Assembly (NCBI RefSeq): GCF_028435365.1
Contig: NZ_JAGTJJ010000047.1
Location: 1 to 64,000 of the forward strand
Length of the DNA stretch: 64,000 bases
Reading direction: 5' to 3'
Source of the DNA: Polyangium jinanense
GTDB lineage: Bacteria > Myxococcota > Polyangia > Polyangiales > Polyangiaceae
Below the pieces are notes generated by a model, which did no database searches, was not told the DNA's origin, and was given only the letters and a program-made list of their open reading frames with translations. Below, piece after piece: positions 24,588 to 32,845 of the stretch; position 1 is the first letter of the stretch, and each line of letters begins with the position of its first letter. The translations under genes and the position numbers were made by a program.

Positions 24588-24629
24588 GGTAACCCATTGG
24601 ACCACGCAAACGTGGTCGATTTCGTTACC
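24588..24629 (-). terminator. hairpin behind the RsbRD-N histidine kinase gene
   Basis: GGTAAC (24588-24593) pairs with GTTACC (24624-24629), enclosing a second stem GACCACG/CGTGGTC. It lies four bases beyond the kinase stop codon on the minus strand. No T-run follows, so it may act as a transcript-end stem or in another way. Confidence 0.45.
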
Positions 24630-24632
24630 AAT

Positions 24633-27068
24633 TCAGGCGGCCCGAGACAGCCCTTCCCGAGGCTCCGCTCCCTCGACGGGGAGCGTGAAAAAGAACGTGG
24701 TCCCTTTGTCGAGCGCGCTCTCGACCCAGACCTTGCCGCCGTGCGCGGCGACGAAGCCCTGCACGATGGCGAGCCCGAGGCCGCTTCCCTTGTAGCCCGA
24801 TCGGGTGCTCCGCCAATAAGGCTGGAAGAGATGACCGATTTCGTTCGCCGGGATCCCTCGGCCCGTGTCCGAGACCGAGAAGGCGACCTCCTTGCCGCGC
24901 GCCTCGGCCTGAAGGACGATCGATCCGCCCGGGTCGGTGACCTGGATGGCGTTGCTGATGAGGTTTCCGAAGATCTGCATGACCCGGTCGCGATCGCAGT
25001 GGACCCGCGGGAGCTCGGCCGCGATTTCGCTGCGGAGCGATACCCCCTTTTCGCGCGCACGATCATGAAACCCGGCCATGGCCTCACTCGCGAGCCGATA
25101 GGGATGTTCGGGCGCCGGTACCACGATGATGTGTCCGGTCTCGATGCTCGACACGTCCACGATGTCGGAGATCATTCGCGCCATCTGCTGCGCCGCGCGC
25201 GAGATGATGTCCGCCGGCTTGCGAAAACACGCATGCACCTCGTCGGAGGCCGCGCGTAACGTCAAAAACTGGACTGCACCCATGATGCTGGCGAGGGGGT
25301 TTCGCAGGTCGTGCGATACGATGGCGAGGACCTGGTCTCTCGCCCCGACGGCTGCCTTCAGCTCGGTGACGTCCATACTCACGCCGACGAGGTGGGCCCT
25401 GTGCCCGGTCCGCAGGAGGTGGACGCCCGTCCGCAACCAGGACACCCGACCGTCGCGCCGGAGGAAGCGGTGATCGAAGGGGGCGGGGCTCTCTTCGTCC
25501 TGGCATCGCCGGAAATGGGACAAGAGCGCGTCGAGATCCTCCGGTGGGACGTGCGCTGCCCAGAATTTCGGCGAACGTTTCCATTCTTCGGCGGTGAAGC
25601 CCGTCGCAGTGGCCGCGCGGCTGCTCACGAAGGAGAAGGCGAGCGAATTGGGATCCGCCTCCCACACGACGACGTGATCGAGGTTGTTGATGAGGTCGAG
25701 GTAACGGATGCGCTCGTAATCGATCTCGGTGATGAGCCGCTCGCGCTCCTCCTCGGCGCGCTTGCGGTCCGTGATGTCCACGAGCGCCGCGGCGGCCGCG
25801 ACGATGCGCCCCGCGGGGTCACGAATGGGCGCACTCGTACTCAGGATGAAGCCGTAGGTGCCGTCGCCGCGCAGGATCCGGAGCTCTTGCCGGACCGTTT
25901 CGCCGTTCAGGATGGCGCGCGCGAGCGCCCATTCCTGGGGCCTCAGAGGCCGACCATTCACGAGATGGAAGCCCCGCCAGGTCCGATACTCCTCGATGTT
26001 GCTCGACGGCTCGAACGGGCGGCGCCAAATTTCGGCCACCTGCCGATTGCCCATGATCATCCTGCCGGAGGGCGCCTCGGCAAGGACGACGCCGGCTGGC
26101 ATCTGCTCGACGACGGCCGCGAGCTGGGCCCGTTCCACCTCCAGCCTTTCACGGAGCATGCATTGAGAAATCGCGGTCGTGGCGCGACTGGCGAGGGCGC
26201 CGAAGAGATGTTTGTCCTGCTCGGAGAATTCGGAGGTGCCCCGGGAGCCCATGTGCGCGACGCCGAGGACACGAGATCCATCGACGAGAGGAACCCCATA
26301 GAGAGCTTTCACGCCCTTCGCGCAGAGGATCGGGCTCTTGACGAGCGGGTCCTCCGAAGCGTTCCGAAGGTACATCGGGCGCTGCTCCGCTGCAATCGTC
26401 CCCGCGAATCCCTCGCCGATCCTCAAGGAGAACCCTTGCGAGACCTCCTCCTCGAGGCCCACGGCGGCGCGAACGCGCAAGACGTCGTCCTCACGCAGGA
26501 GGATCACGGCGGTGTCGACGGAAGCCGTGGCGTCGAGGAAAACGCCGAGGAGCCGCTGCAAGAGCTCGTTCAGGCTCCGGGTTTCGAGGGACGCGGTCGA
26601 GATTCGGTCGAGGGCCTCGAGCGTGCGCCTACTGGCGCGGGTATAACGATCCACCGAGGCTGCGACGGCCGTGTCGATGGCCCAGTTCAGGACCGAAAGG
26701 GCCTCGGGGTACTCGGCCAGGAGCTGTTTCTGCAAAAAATGCTTCGTGATCGTGGCCCGGAGCGCGGCGTATTCGGCGACGACCTCTCCGAGGTCGAAGC
26801 CGGCTTCCAGGCGATCGCGGGCATGGTTCTCGGCCGTCTCCTGCGGCGGCTCTGGGGGCCGACCCGCCGCCATCTCGTCGACCATCTCGGCGATGCGGTC
26901 GAGGAGCTCGGGCACGTGGTCCATCAAGACCGGGCGCGCGAGGGAGCGAGCGACGGGGAGCTTTCGGACGGCCTGCTCCCATTTCGCCAGGATCTCCGGC
27001 TCCAGGTCCCGCAAGAGCTCCGACAGGCTCGGCCCGCGGGGTGCGCCTCTGGAATCTTGCGTGCTCAT
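24633..27068 (-). CDS. sensor histidine kinase with RsbRD-N-like, GAF and two PAS domains
   Basis: An 811-residue cytoplasmic kinase. The N-terminal 150 residues are all-helical and match the RsbRD_N type seen on stressosome regulators (ILAKWEQAVRKLP, DLGEVVAEYAALRATITKHF). A GAF domain (about 160-310), PAS domains (about 325-440 and 460-580), a HisKA helix with phospho-acceptor His in IVSHDLRNPLASI and an HATPase_c domain follow; the N box is NLISNAIQV, G1 SDTGRGIP and G2 GSGLGLAIV. No membrane helix, no receiver and no adjacent response regulator gene are present. It is divergent from the hybrid kinase at 27272. Confidence 0.9.
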   Translation of the reverse strand: MSTQDSRGAPRGPSLSELLRDLEPEILAKWEQAVRKLPVARSLARPVLMDHVPELLDRIAEMVDEMAAGRPPEPPQETAENHARDRLEAGFDLGEVVAEYAALRATITKHFLQKQLLAEYPEALSVLNWAIDTAVAASVDRYTRASRRTLEALDRISTASLETRSLNELLQRLLGVFLDATASVDTAVILLREDDVLRVRAAVGLEEEVSQGFSLRIGEGFAGTIAAEQRPMYLRNASEDPLVKSPILCAKGVKALYGVPLVDGSRVLGVAHMGSRGTSEFSEQDKHLFGALASRATTAISQCMLRERLEVERAQLAAVVEQMPAGVVLAEAPSGRMIMGNRQVAEIWRRPFEPSSNIEEYRTWRGFHLVNGRPLRPQEWALARAILNGETVRQELRILRGDGTYGFILSTSAPIRDPAGRIVAAAAALVDITDRKRAEEERERLITEIDYERIRYLDLINNLDHVVVWEADPNSLAFSFVSSRAATATGFTAEEWKRSPKFWAAHVPPEDLDALLSHFRRCQDEESPAPFDHRFLRRDGRVSWLRTGVHLLRTGHRAHLVGVSMDVTELKAAVGARDQVLAIVSHDLRNPLASIMGAVQFLTLRAASDEVHACFRKPADIISRAAQQMARMISDIVDVSSIETGHIIVVPAPEHPYRLASEAMAGFHDRAREKGVSLRSEIAAELPRVHCDRDRVMQIFGNLISNAIQVTDPGGSIVLQAEARGKEVAFSVSDTGRGIPANEIGHLFQPYWRSTRSGYKGSGLGLAIVQGFVAAHGGKVWVESALDKGTTFFFTLPVEGAEPREGLSRAA

Positions 27069-27271
27069 CGGTCTCCGTCGCCAGCGGCAGGCGCGTGCGG
27101 CACAGCTTGCGTTTCACCGTTGCAACGAACGAGCCAGCGGTCAGGCGAGAAACCAGCCTGTGCGGCCAGCCAAACCTCTGCGCCGTGCGCGGGGGATGGC
27201 GGAGCGACGTCGTGATCTTCGCCGACAACCCTTCTCGCCTCCGGCGCGGTGGGCTAGAACCGCCCGACGCC

Positions 27272-30200
27272 ATGCCGTTCGATCCCACCAACTTCGATCG
27301 CCACCCGGACGGCGTCATGCGGCTCCGCGCCGTGCGCGACGAGGCCGGCGTGCCCAGCGATTTCGAATGGTCGTACCTGAATGCCGCGGCGTCTCGGGCT
27401 CTTTCGCGGAGCGATCTCATCGGCAAGACATTGGGCCGAGAGATCCCGACGTCTCTGGAGAACGGGCTTTACGCCGCCCTCGAAGCGACGAACCGCTCCG
27501 GCGAGCCGTGCAGCTTCGACCATCCTTCATTCACCCTCACGGGGTTGAAGGATGGTGACGGCGTGTTCGTGTTCCTCCAGCGAAAAAAGAAAACACGGGC
27601 CGACGACCTCGTGCACGCGGATCTCGCCGACAGAAAGCGGCTGGAGCAGGAGCGCGAGGAGCTGCTCGCGCGGCTCGATGCGCTGATCACGCACGCGCCG
27701 GTTGGAATCGTAGCATTCGACCGTGAGCTGCGGATCGTCTCGCTCAACGAGGAGGCCGCGCTCGACGGGAGGTCCATCGACAGCCACCTTGGCAGGACCC
27801 TCGGCGAGCTGCGGCCAGCGTGGGCCGAGCGGGTCGAGCCGCTGCTCCGGCGGGTCCGTGATGCCGGGGAAGCCATTCGCGGCGTGGAGTTTCGCGGGCC
27901 GGGAAGCGCTCCGAACGAGGAGCGCCACTGGGTCATGAACTATTATGCGATTCGCGACCGCCGCGGCGAGGTGCGCGGCATCGGCGTCGTATCCCTGGAC
28001 ATCACGGCCCAGAAGCGGGTCGAGAATCAGCTCCGGGAGAGCGAGGAGCGCTTCCAGCAATTCATGCGCAATTGCCCGGCATCGGCCTACATCAAGGACG
28101 CCGATTTGCGGTACGTCTGGGTGAACGCCTACCTCGAACGGAGGCTCGAGCGCCCTCTCGAGCAATGGATCGGGGGGACGGACGCCGACATCTTCCCGCC
28201 GGAGGAGGCCGCGCGCGTCGGCGAGAATGATCGCGCCGTGCTCACCAGTGGCGCCGTGACCAGTCTCGTGGAGACCGTGACGGTGGCGGGGCGGCCTGCA
28301 CATTACCTCTCCTACAAGTTCCCGATGCACGACAGCCATGGCCGCGCGATGCTCGCCGGGATGTCCGTGAACATCACCGATCAGGTGGAAGCACAGGAGC
28401 GCGTTCGGCGGCTCAATGCGGAGCTCGAGGCGAAGGCGGGCGAGCTGCAGACGGTGCTCGACCTCGTCCCGATTGCGATTTTTATGGCGCATGATCCGAA
28501 CTGCCAACGCGTCACCGGCAATCGTGCTGCAGCCGAGCTCATCGACGCGAGGGGGCGGGCAAACCTCTCCTTGACGGTAGCGTCCGAAGAGCGCCACACG
28601 CCTCAAAAGCTCCTGCACGAAGGGCGCGAGCTCGGGCCGATGGAGATGCCCATGCGGCGAGCCGCGCGTGGCCACCCGGTCCGTGGCGAAGAATACGACA
28701 TCGTATTCGAGGATGGCCGCAGAAAGCACTTCTTCGGGTATGCGTCGCCGCTCTACGACGCCGAGCACCACATCCGGGGGAGCATCGCGGCGTTTCTGGA
28801 CATCACCGATCGCAAGTTCACCGAAGCCAACCTCGAACGACGCACGCGGCGGCTCCAGCTTCTCTGGGAGGCGGCCCGCATTTTGATGACCGTTCACGAC
28901 CTGGATGCGATGGTTCGCGCGCTCTTCGAGAAGATCCGCGCCGATCTCGGTCTCGACCTCTACGAAAACTGCGTGGTCGAGCCCCAAGCTCCGCGCTTGC
29001 GCCTCGTATCGAGCGCCGGGATCCCGCCCGAAGCCGCCGCGGCGCTCGCGTCGATCGACTTCGGCGGGTTGATTTGCGGCGAGGTCGCGGAGCGCTCGGA
29101 GCCCATCGTCCTGACCGACGTGCAGGACTCGACCGATGCAAGGGCAGCGTCGCTTCGCGAGCTCGGCGTACAGGCGTACGTCTGCAATCCGCTCATGGCC
29201 GGTGGACGGCTCGTCGGGACCTTGTCGTTCGGCAGTTGCAGCAAGCGTGCATTCACGCAGGACGAGGTGGAGTTTCTCGAGACGATCACGCAGTACGTCG
29301 CCGTCGCGGGCGAGCGGTTACTGCTCATCGAGCAGCTCCGCGAGGCGGATCGACGAAAAGACACGTTCATCGCGACGCTCGCCCACGAGCTACGCAATCC
29401 GCTCGCCCCCATCCGGAACGCGGTGCAGCTCTTGAAAGCGAAAGGCCCGCCGGAGCCGAAGCTCGTCTGGTGCCGGAACGTGATCGACAGGCAGGTCCAT
29501 TACATGACCCGATTGCTCGAAGACCTGCTGGACGTCTCGCGCATTTCCCGCGGGAAGCTCGAGGTGCGAAGAGAGCGCGTCGCGCTGAGCGCCGTCATCG
29601 ATGTCGCCGTCGAGACGAGCCGACCGATGGTCGAAGCCGGACGGCATCAGCTCACGGTGAGCCTTCCGGCGAGCTCGATCTGCGTCGACGGGGATCCCGT
29701 GCGGCTCGCCCAGGTCTTTTCGAATTTGCTCAACAATGCAGCGAAGTACACGCCTGAAGGGGGCGAGATCTCGCTTTCCGTGGAGCGTCGAGAGACGATC
29801 GTGGTCGTATCGGTCCGGGACAACGGGATCGGCATCACGAGCGACATGCTGCCGAAAGTATTCGATATCTTCGCGCAGGCGGCGCCTGCGCTCGAGCGGG
29901 CGCAGGGCGGGCTCGGCATTGGTTTGTCGCTCGTGAAGGGTCTGGTCGAGCTGCACGGTGGAAAGGTGTCGGTGCGGAGCGAGGGTTCGAATTGCGGCAG
30001 CGAGTTCAGCGTCGAGCTTCCGATCGTCGGATTGCCGCAGGCCAGCGATTCCGACGAGCATGCCGCGTCCGTGCTCGTGGTGAAGCATCGCGTGCTCGTG
30101 GTCGACGACAATGTCGACAATGCCGATAGCCTCGCCGCGCTGCTGGAGATCACGGGCAGCGAGGTGATGACCGCCTACGACGGCGAGCAAGCGCTCCGGA

Positions 30201-30445
30201 TCGCCGAGTCGTTCAAGCCGACCGTGATGCTGCTCGACATCGGAATGCCGCGGATGAACGGCTATCAGGTCTGCCGTAGGCTCCGCGAGCAGGCGTGGGG
30301 GCGCGCCGTGTTCCTCATTGCGATGACCGGCTGGGGACAGACCGAGGACCGTCGTCAGACCCAGGAGGCGGGCTTCGACCACCATCTGGTCAAGCCGGTG
30401 GACAGCACCGCGCTGATGAAGCTCCTTGCGGAGCGGAGCCCGTAG
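27272..30445 (+). CDS. hybrid sensor histidine kinase (PAS repeats, GAF, HisKA, HATPase, receiver)
   Basis: A 1057-residue cytoplasmic hybrid kinase. The ATG at 27272 begins directly before a first degenerate PAS domain; upstream codons do not resemble protein. Further PAS domains start near residues 140, 260 and 395, a GAF domain spans about 530-680, HisKA has the acceptor His in ATLAHELRNPLAPI (about residue 707), and HATPase_c carries NLLNNAAKYTPEGG, DNGIGI and GGLGIGLSLV. The C-terminal receiver has HRVLVVDDN, the phospho-accepting Asp in MLLDIGMPRMNG and the late Lys in LVKPVD. The intended downstream partner is not encoded here. The PAS-STAS gene at 30475 is convergent, 29 bp away. Confidence 0.93.
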   Translation: MPFDPTNFDRHPDGVMRLRAVRDEAGVPSDFEWSYLNAAASRALSRSDLIGKTLGREIPTSLENGLYAALEATNRSGEPCSFDHPSFTLTGLKDGDGVFVFLQRKKKTRADDLVHADLADRKRLEQEREELLARLDALITHAPVGIVAFDRELRIVSLNEEAALDGRSIDSHLGRTLGELRPAWAERVEPLLRRVRDAGEAIRGVEFRGPGSAPNEERHWVMNYYAIRDRRGEVRGIGVVSLDITAQKRVENQLRESEERFQQFMRNCPASAYIKDADLRYVWVNAYLERRLERPLEQWIGGTDADIFPPEEAARVGENDRAVLTSGAVTSLVETVTVAGRPAHYLSYKFPMHDSHGRAMLAGMSVNITDQVEAQERVRRLNAELEAKAGELQTVLDLVPIAIFMAHDPNCQRVTGNRAAAELIDARGRANLSLTVASEERHTPQKLLHEGRELGPMEMPMRRAARGHPVRGEEYDIVFEDGRRKHFFGYASPLYDAEHHIRGSIAAFLDITDRKFTEANLERRTRRLQLLWEAARILMTVHDLDAMVRALFEKIRADLGLDLYENCVVEPQAPRLRLVSSAGIPPEAAAALASIDFGGLICGEVAERSEPIVLTDVQDSTDARAASLRELGVQAYVCNPLMAGGRLVGTLSFGSCSKRAFTQDEVEFLETITQYVAVAGERLLLIEQLREADRRKDTFIATLAHELRNPLAPIRNAVQLLKAKGPPEPKLVWCRNVIDRQVHYMTRLLEDLLDVSRISRGKLEVRRERVALSAVIDVAVETSRPMVEAGRHQLTVSLPASSICVDGDPVRLAQVFSNLLNNAAKYTPEGGEISLSVERRETIVVVSVRDNGIGITSDMLPKVFDIFAQAAPALERAQGGLGIGLSLVKGLVELHGGKVSVRSEGSNCGSEFSVELPIVGLPQASDSDEHAASVLVVKHRVLVVDDNVDNADSLAALLEITGSEVMTAYDGEQALRIAESFKPTVMLLDIGMPRMNGYQVCRRLREQAWGRAVFLIAMTGWGQTEDRRQTQEAGFDHHLVKPVDSTALMKLLAERSP

Positions 30446-30474
30446 GGAAGGGGAGCGCGGGCGGGAATGCGCTC

Positions 30475-31416
30475 CTATCGCCGTCCCAGGGAGCGGCGCA
30501 ATCCTTCCTGCAGGGTCGCGAAGGTGCATACATTCTCGAAGCCAAGGTCGTCCTCCACCAGTGTGCGCGCCGTTTGCGTGGAGATGCCGACGACCATGCA
30601 TTGCGCACCCAGCAATTCGGCGGCGCGCACCGCGTCCCGCAGGTGACGCGCCGCGTCCGCGTCGAGAACCGGCACGCCGGTGACGTCGAGGATGACCTTC
30701 TCCGCGCTCGCCTCCACGATCGACCGGAGCAGGACCTCGAGGATTCGCGCGCCGCGCGCCGCGTCGATGCGGCCGATCAGTGGCACGGCGAGGATGCCCT
30801 TCCAGATCCGGAGCACGGGCGTGGACAATGCGGCGATCGCCTGCTGCTGCTCCTCGCTCACGCGAAGCTGCTCCGCGAGTTCCGCGGTGCGTGCGGTCAC
30901 GGCGGCCTCGAGCTCGTCCTTCTGCTGCCGCAGCTCCTCCTCCGAGTGCTTGAGCTCGCCGACGTCGAAATGGAGCTGTATCACCTCGCATACCTCGTCG
31001 TTTGCTCCCTTCACCGGGAAAAGCGCCGAGGCGACCCAGCGAACCCTGCCCTGATCAACGGCTTCGTTCTGGTGTGGATCGTACCGGATGGTGGGCAACC
31101 GCGTAGCCTTCCCCTCCAGGAATGCCTGCTCGATGAGATGCATGAACCCCTGGGCGACGACCTGGGGATCGTTTCGCAGCCTATAATCGGCGACGAGCTC
31201 GACCGGTGTGTGCCAGAGCTGTTCCCAGCCCGCGTTGACCTCCTTGGTGCGGCTCTCGGGATCGTAGACCTGGAGGCTGACGGCGCCTCCGTCGAACAGG
31301 GCTTGATACCGCCGCGCCGGGATTTCCAGCTCGGCAATGCGCCGCCGCAGCGCCGCATTCTCGCGCGCGAGGTCCTCGAGCGCCTGTTCGGCGTCAATGG
31401 ATTGTCTGTGATTCAT
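30475..31416 (-). CDS. RsbR-like PAS-STAS regulator
   Basis: The 313-residue protein has an N-terminal coiled segment (about 10-40), a PAS domain (about 35-155) and, after a second coiled coil (KHSEEELRQQKDELEAAVTA), a C-terminal STAS domain of the RsbR/anti-anti-sigma type beginning LSTPVLRIWKGILAVPLIG. The core strand VILDVTGVPVLDAD keeps one possible phospho-Thr, while the second acceptor position reads Asp-Ala. RsbR proteins form stressosome-like assemblies that pass signals to kinases or phosphatases; no RsbS, RsbT or RsbU is visible here. The ATG at 31416 is preferred over one 42 bp upstream that adds an Arg-rich tail. Confidence 0.82.
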   Translation of the reverse strand: MNHRQSIDAEQALEDLARENAALRRRIAELEIPARRYQALFDGGAVSLQVYDPESRTKEVNAGWEQLWHTPVELVADYRLRNDPQVVAQGFMHLIEQAFLEGKATRLPTIRYDPHQNEAVDQGRVRWVASALFPVKGANDEVCEVIQLHFDVGELKHSEEELRQQKDELEAAVTARTAELAEQLRVSEEQQQAIAALSTPVLRIWKGILAVPLIGRIDAARGARILEVLLRSIVEASAEKVILDVTGVPVLDADAARHLRDAVRAAELLGAQCMVVGISTQTARTLVEDDLGFENVCTFATLQEGLRRSLGRR

Positions 31417-31544
31417 TGTCCGGCATTCACGACGGCCAGGTGGCCGTGCCCGCATCACGAGGAATTCGATGCGAGCGCCGGGCGGGTTTTACGTGCACCA
31501 ACGGGTACAGTGCAAGCGGAAAAAGGCCGTGGCATTTGCCCGAC

Positions 31545-32402
31545 TCAGCACTCCCAGAAGGCGTCCTTCGCGAAGACGTAGAACCGACCATCGCCACCGC
31601 AGTTGAGGTCCTCGACGAGATCTTCGTCGAACTGCGCCAGGAAGTCGGCGGCGCCGTCGTCCTCGTCGTGCGTCTGGAGCCAGCCGGGGCGACCGAGCGC
31701 GCGTGCGCGGAGATCGCGGATGAGGTCGCGGATCGCTTCGATGCGGCCGTCTTCGTCGTCGGCGTAGGGATCGAGTACCACCGAGGGGATCGCAATGCGC
31801 ACGGCCTCGTAGCATCCGCCGTCGTCGCCGTGGCCCTTCGCGAGCGCCGCTTCGGAGAGCAGCACGACCGCGGTCTCGCCGCTGTCGCGCTCCCAGGCGC
31901 AGTTTTCCTCGCGCTTCGACACGAAGACCGCGAGCGCGCGGACGTCCTCGCCATGGCCCGTCCGCTCGCGCAGCTCGGGCATCGCCGCATAGTCGAGGGT
32001 GATCACGTGCTCCATCGGCTCGCTCTTGCACTTCGGCCACGCTTTCTTCGTGATGCCCTTCGGCGACGACGCCGTACGCAGCGTCGACGCGGGATCGAGC
32101 ACGCGGCGCGGCACGAGCGCGTAGATTGCCGCATCAAGCGGGAGCCCCAAGGCCTCGGCACGCGCGCGGATGGCTTCGATCTCCGCGGGCCTGGGCCACT
32201 CCACGATCGGCGGCGTGGCCCCCGTGGTCATCCTCGCATGAAGCTCCTCGCCGCGGGCGCGCACCGCGGGATCGGGGTGGTCGCGGAGGGCCTCGATCCA
32301 GGCGCCGAGCTTCGCCGCCGGGAACCGGACGAGCGTCTCGTCGTGCCCCACAAGCGCGCCGGCACGGAGCTGCGTGACGATCGGCTCCGAGCGTGAGCCC
32401 AT
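31545..32402 (-). CDS. hypothetical protein
   Basis: The 285-residue product has no signal peptide or membrane segment. Its N-terminal third is helical (LGAWIEALRDHPDPAVRARG) and the remainder has acidic, beta-rich stretches such as LAVFVSKREENCAWERDSGE and AVVLLSEAAL; WPKCKSEPMEHVITLDY slightly recalls DUF1963/YwqG-type proteins, but I do not count that as an assignment. The predicted start overlaps the start of the divergent AraC-like gene by 29 bases; a GTG at 32351 would remove the overlap. Function unknown. Confidence 0.6.
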   Translation of the reverse strand: MGSRSEPIVTQLRAGALVGHDETLVRFPAAKLGAWIEALRDHPDPAVRARGEELHARMTTGATPPIVEWPRPAEIEAIRARAEALGLPLDAAIYALVPRRVLDPASTLRTASSPKGITKKAWPKCKSEPMEHVITLDYAAMPELRERTGHGEDVRALAVFVSKREENCAWERDSGETAVVLLSEAALAKGHGDDGGCYEAVRIAIPSVVLDPYADDEDGRIEAIRDLIRDLRARALGRPGWLQTHDEDDGAADFLAQFDEDLVEDLNCGGDGRFYVFAKDAFWEC

Positions 32403-32841
32403 CGCCGCCGTCGATCGCGCGCTCGCGGCCCTGGCCGCCGCGGAGATCCTCGATCCACGGGCGCGCGAGGACATCGTCGCCGAGGAGTCGCCGCGTCTCG
32501 CGAGGACGTGGGCAGCCGTGCGCGGGATGTACATGCGCCTCGCGACCGCGCCGTCGCTCCAGGAGCTCGCCGATCACGCCGGCGTTTCGTTGCGCCAGCT
32601 CGCGCGCGACATCGACGAGCTCGGGGCCACGTTTCCGCTCGGTGCCGACGGCTTTCGCGAGCTCACGGGCGACATTCGCCTGCGCTGGGCGGTGCTGCTC
32701 CTCTCCTCGCCTGGGCTGCGTGTCGCCGACGTCGCCCGCAGCGCCGGCTACGGCAGCAGTGTGGCGCTTGGCCGGGCCTTTCGCGAGGCCGGCCTGCCCC
32801 CGCCGAGCACCGTGCGCCGCGCCTTCGGCGACAATGGCTGA
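32374..32841 (+). CDS. short AraC-type DNA-binding protein
   Basis: A 155-residue protein with the two helix-turn-helix motifs of AraC regulators: PSLQELADHAGVSLRQLARD (about 61-80) and RVADVARSAGYGSSVALGRA (about 115-134) ahead of the conserved FREAGLPPPSTVRR end. It lacks the usual ligand-binding N-terminal domain and has only a 55-residue helical leader, so the effector is unknown. It starts at GTG and its first codons overlap those of the divergent hypothetical gene, suggesting control of that gene or itself. Its stop is four bases before the convergent end of the Ser/Thr kinase gene. Confidence 0.75.
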   Translation: MTIGSEREPIAAVDRALAALAAAEILDPRAREDIVAEESPRLARTWAAVRGMYMRLATAPSLQELADHAGVSLRQLARDIDELGATFPLGADGFRELTGDIRLRWAVLLLSSPGLRVADVARSAGYGSSVALGRAFREAGLPPPSTVRRAFGDNG

Positions 32842-32845
32842 TCGA

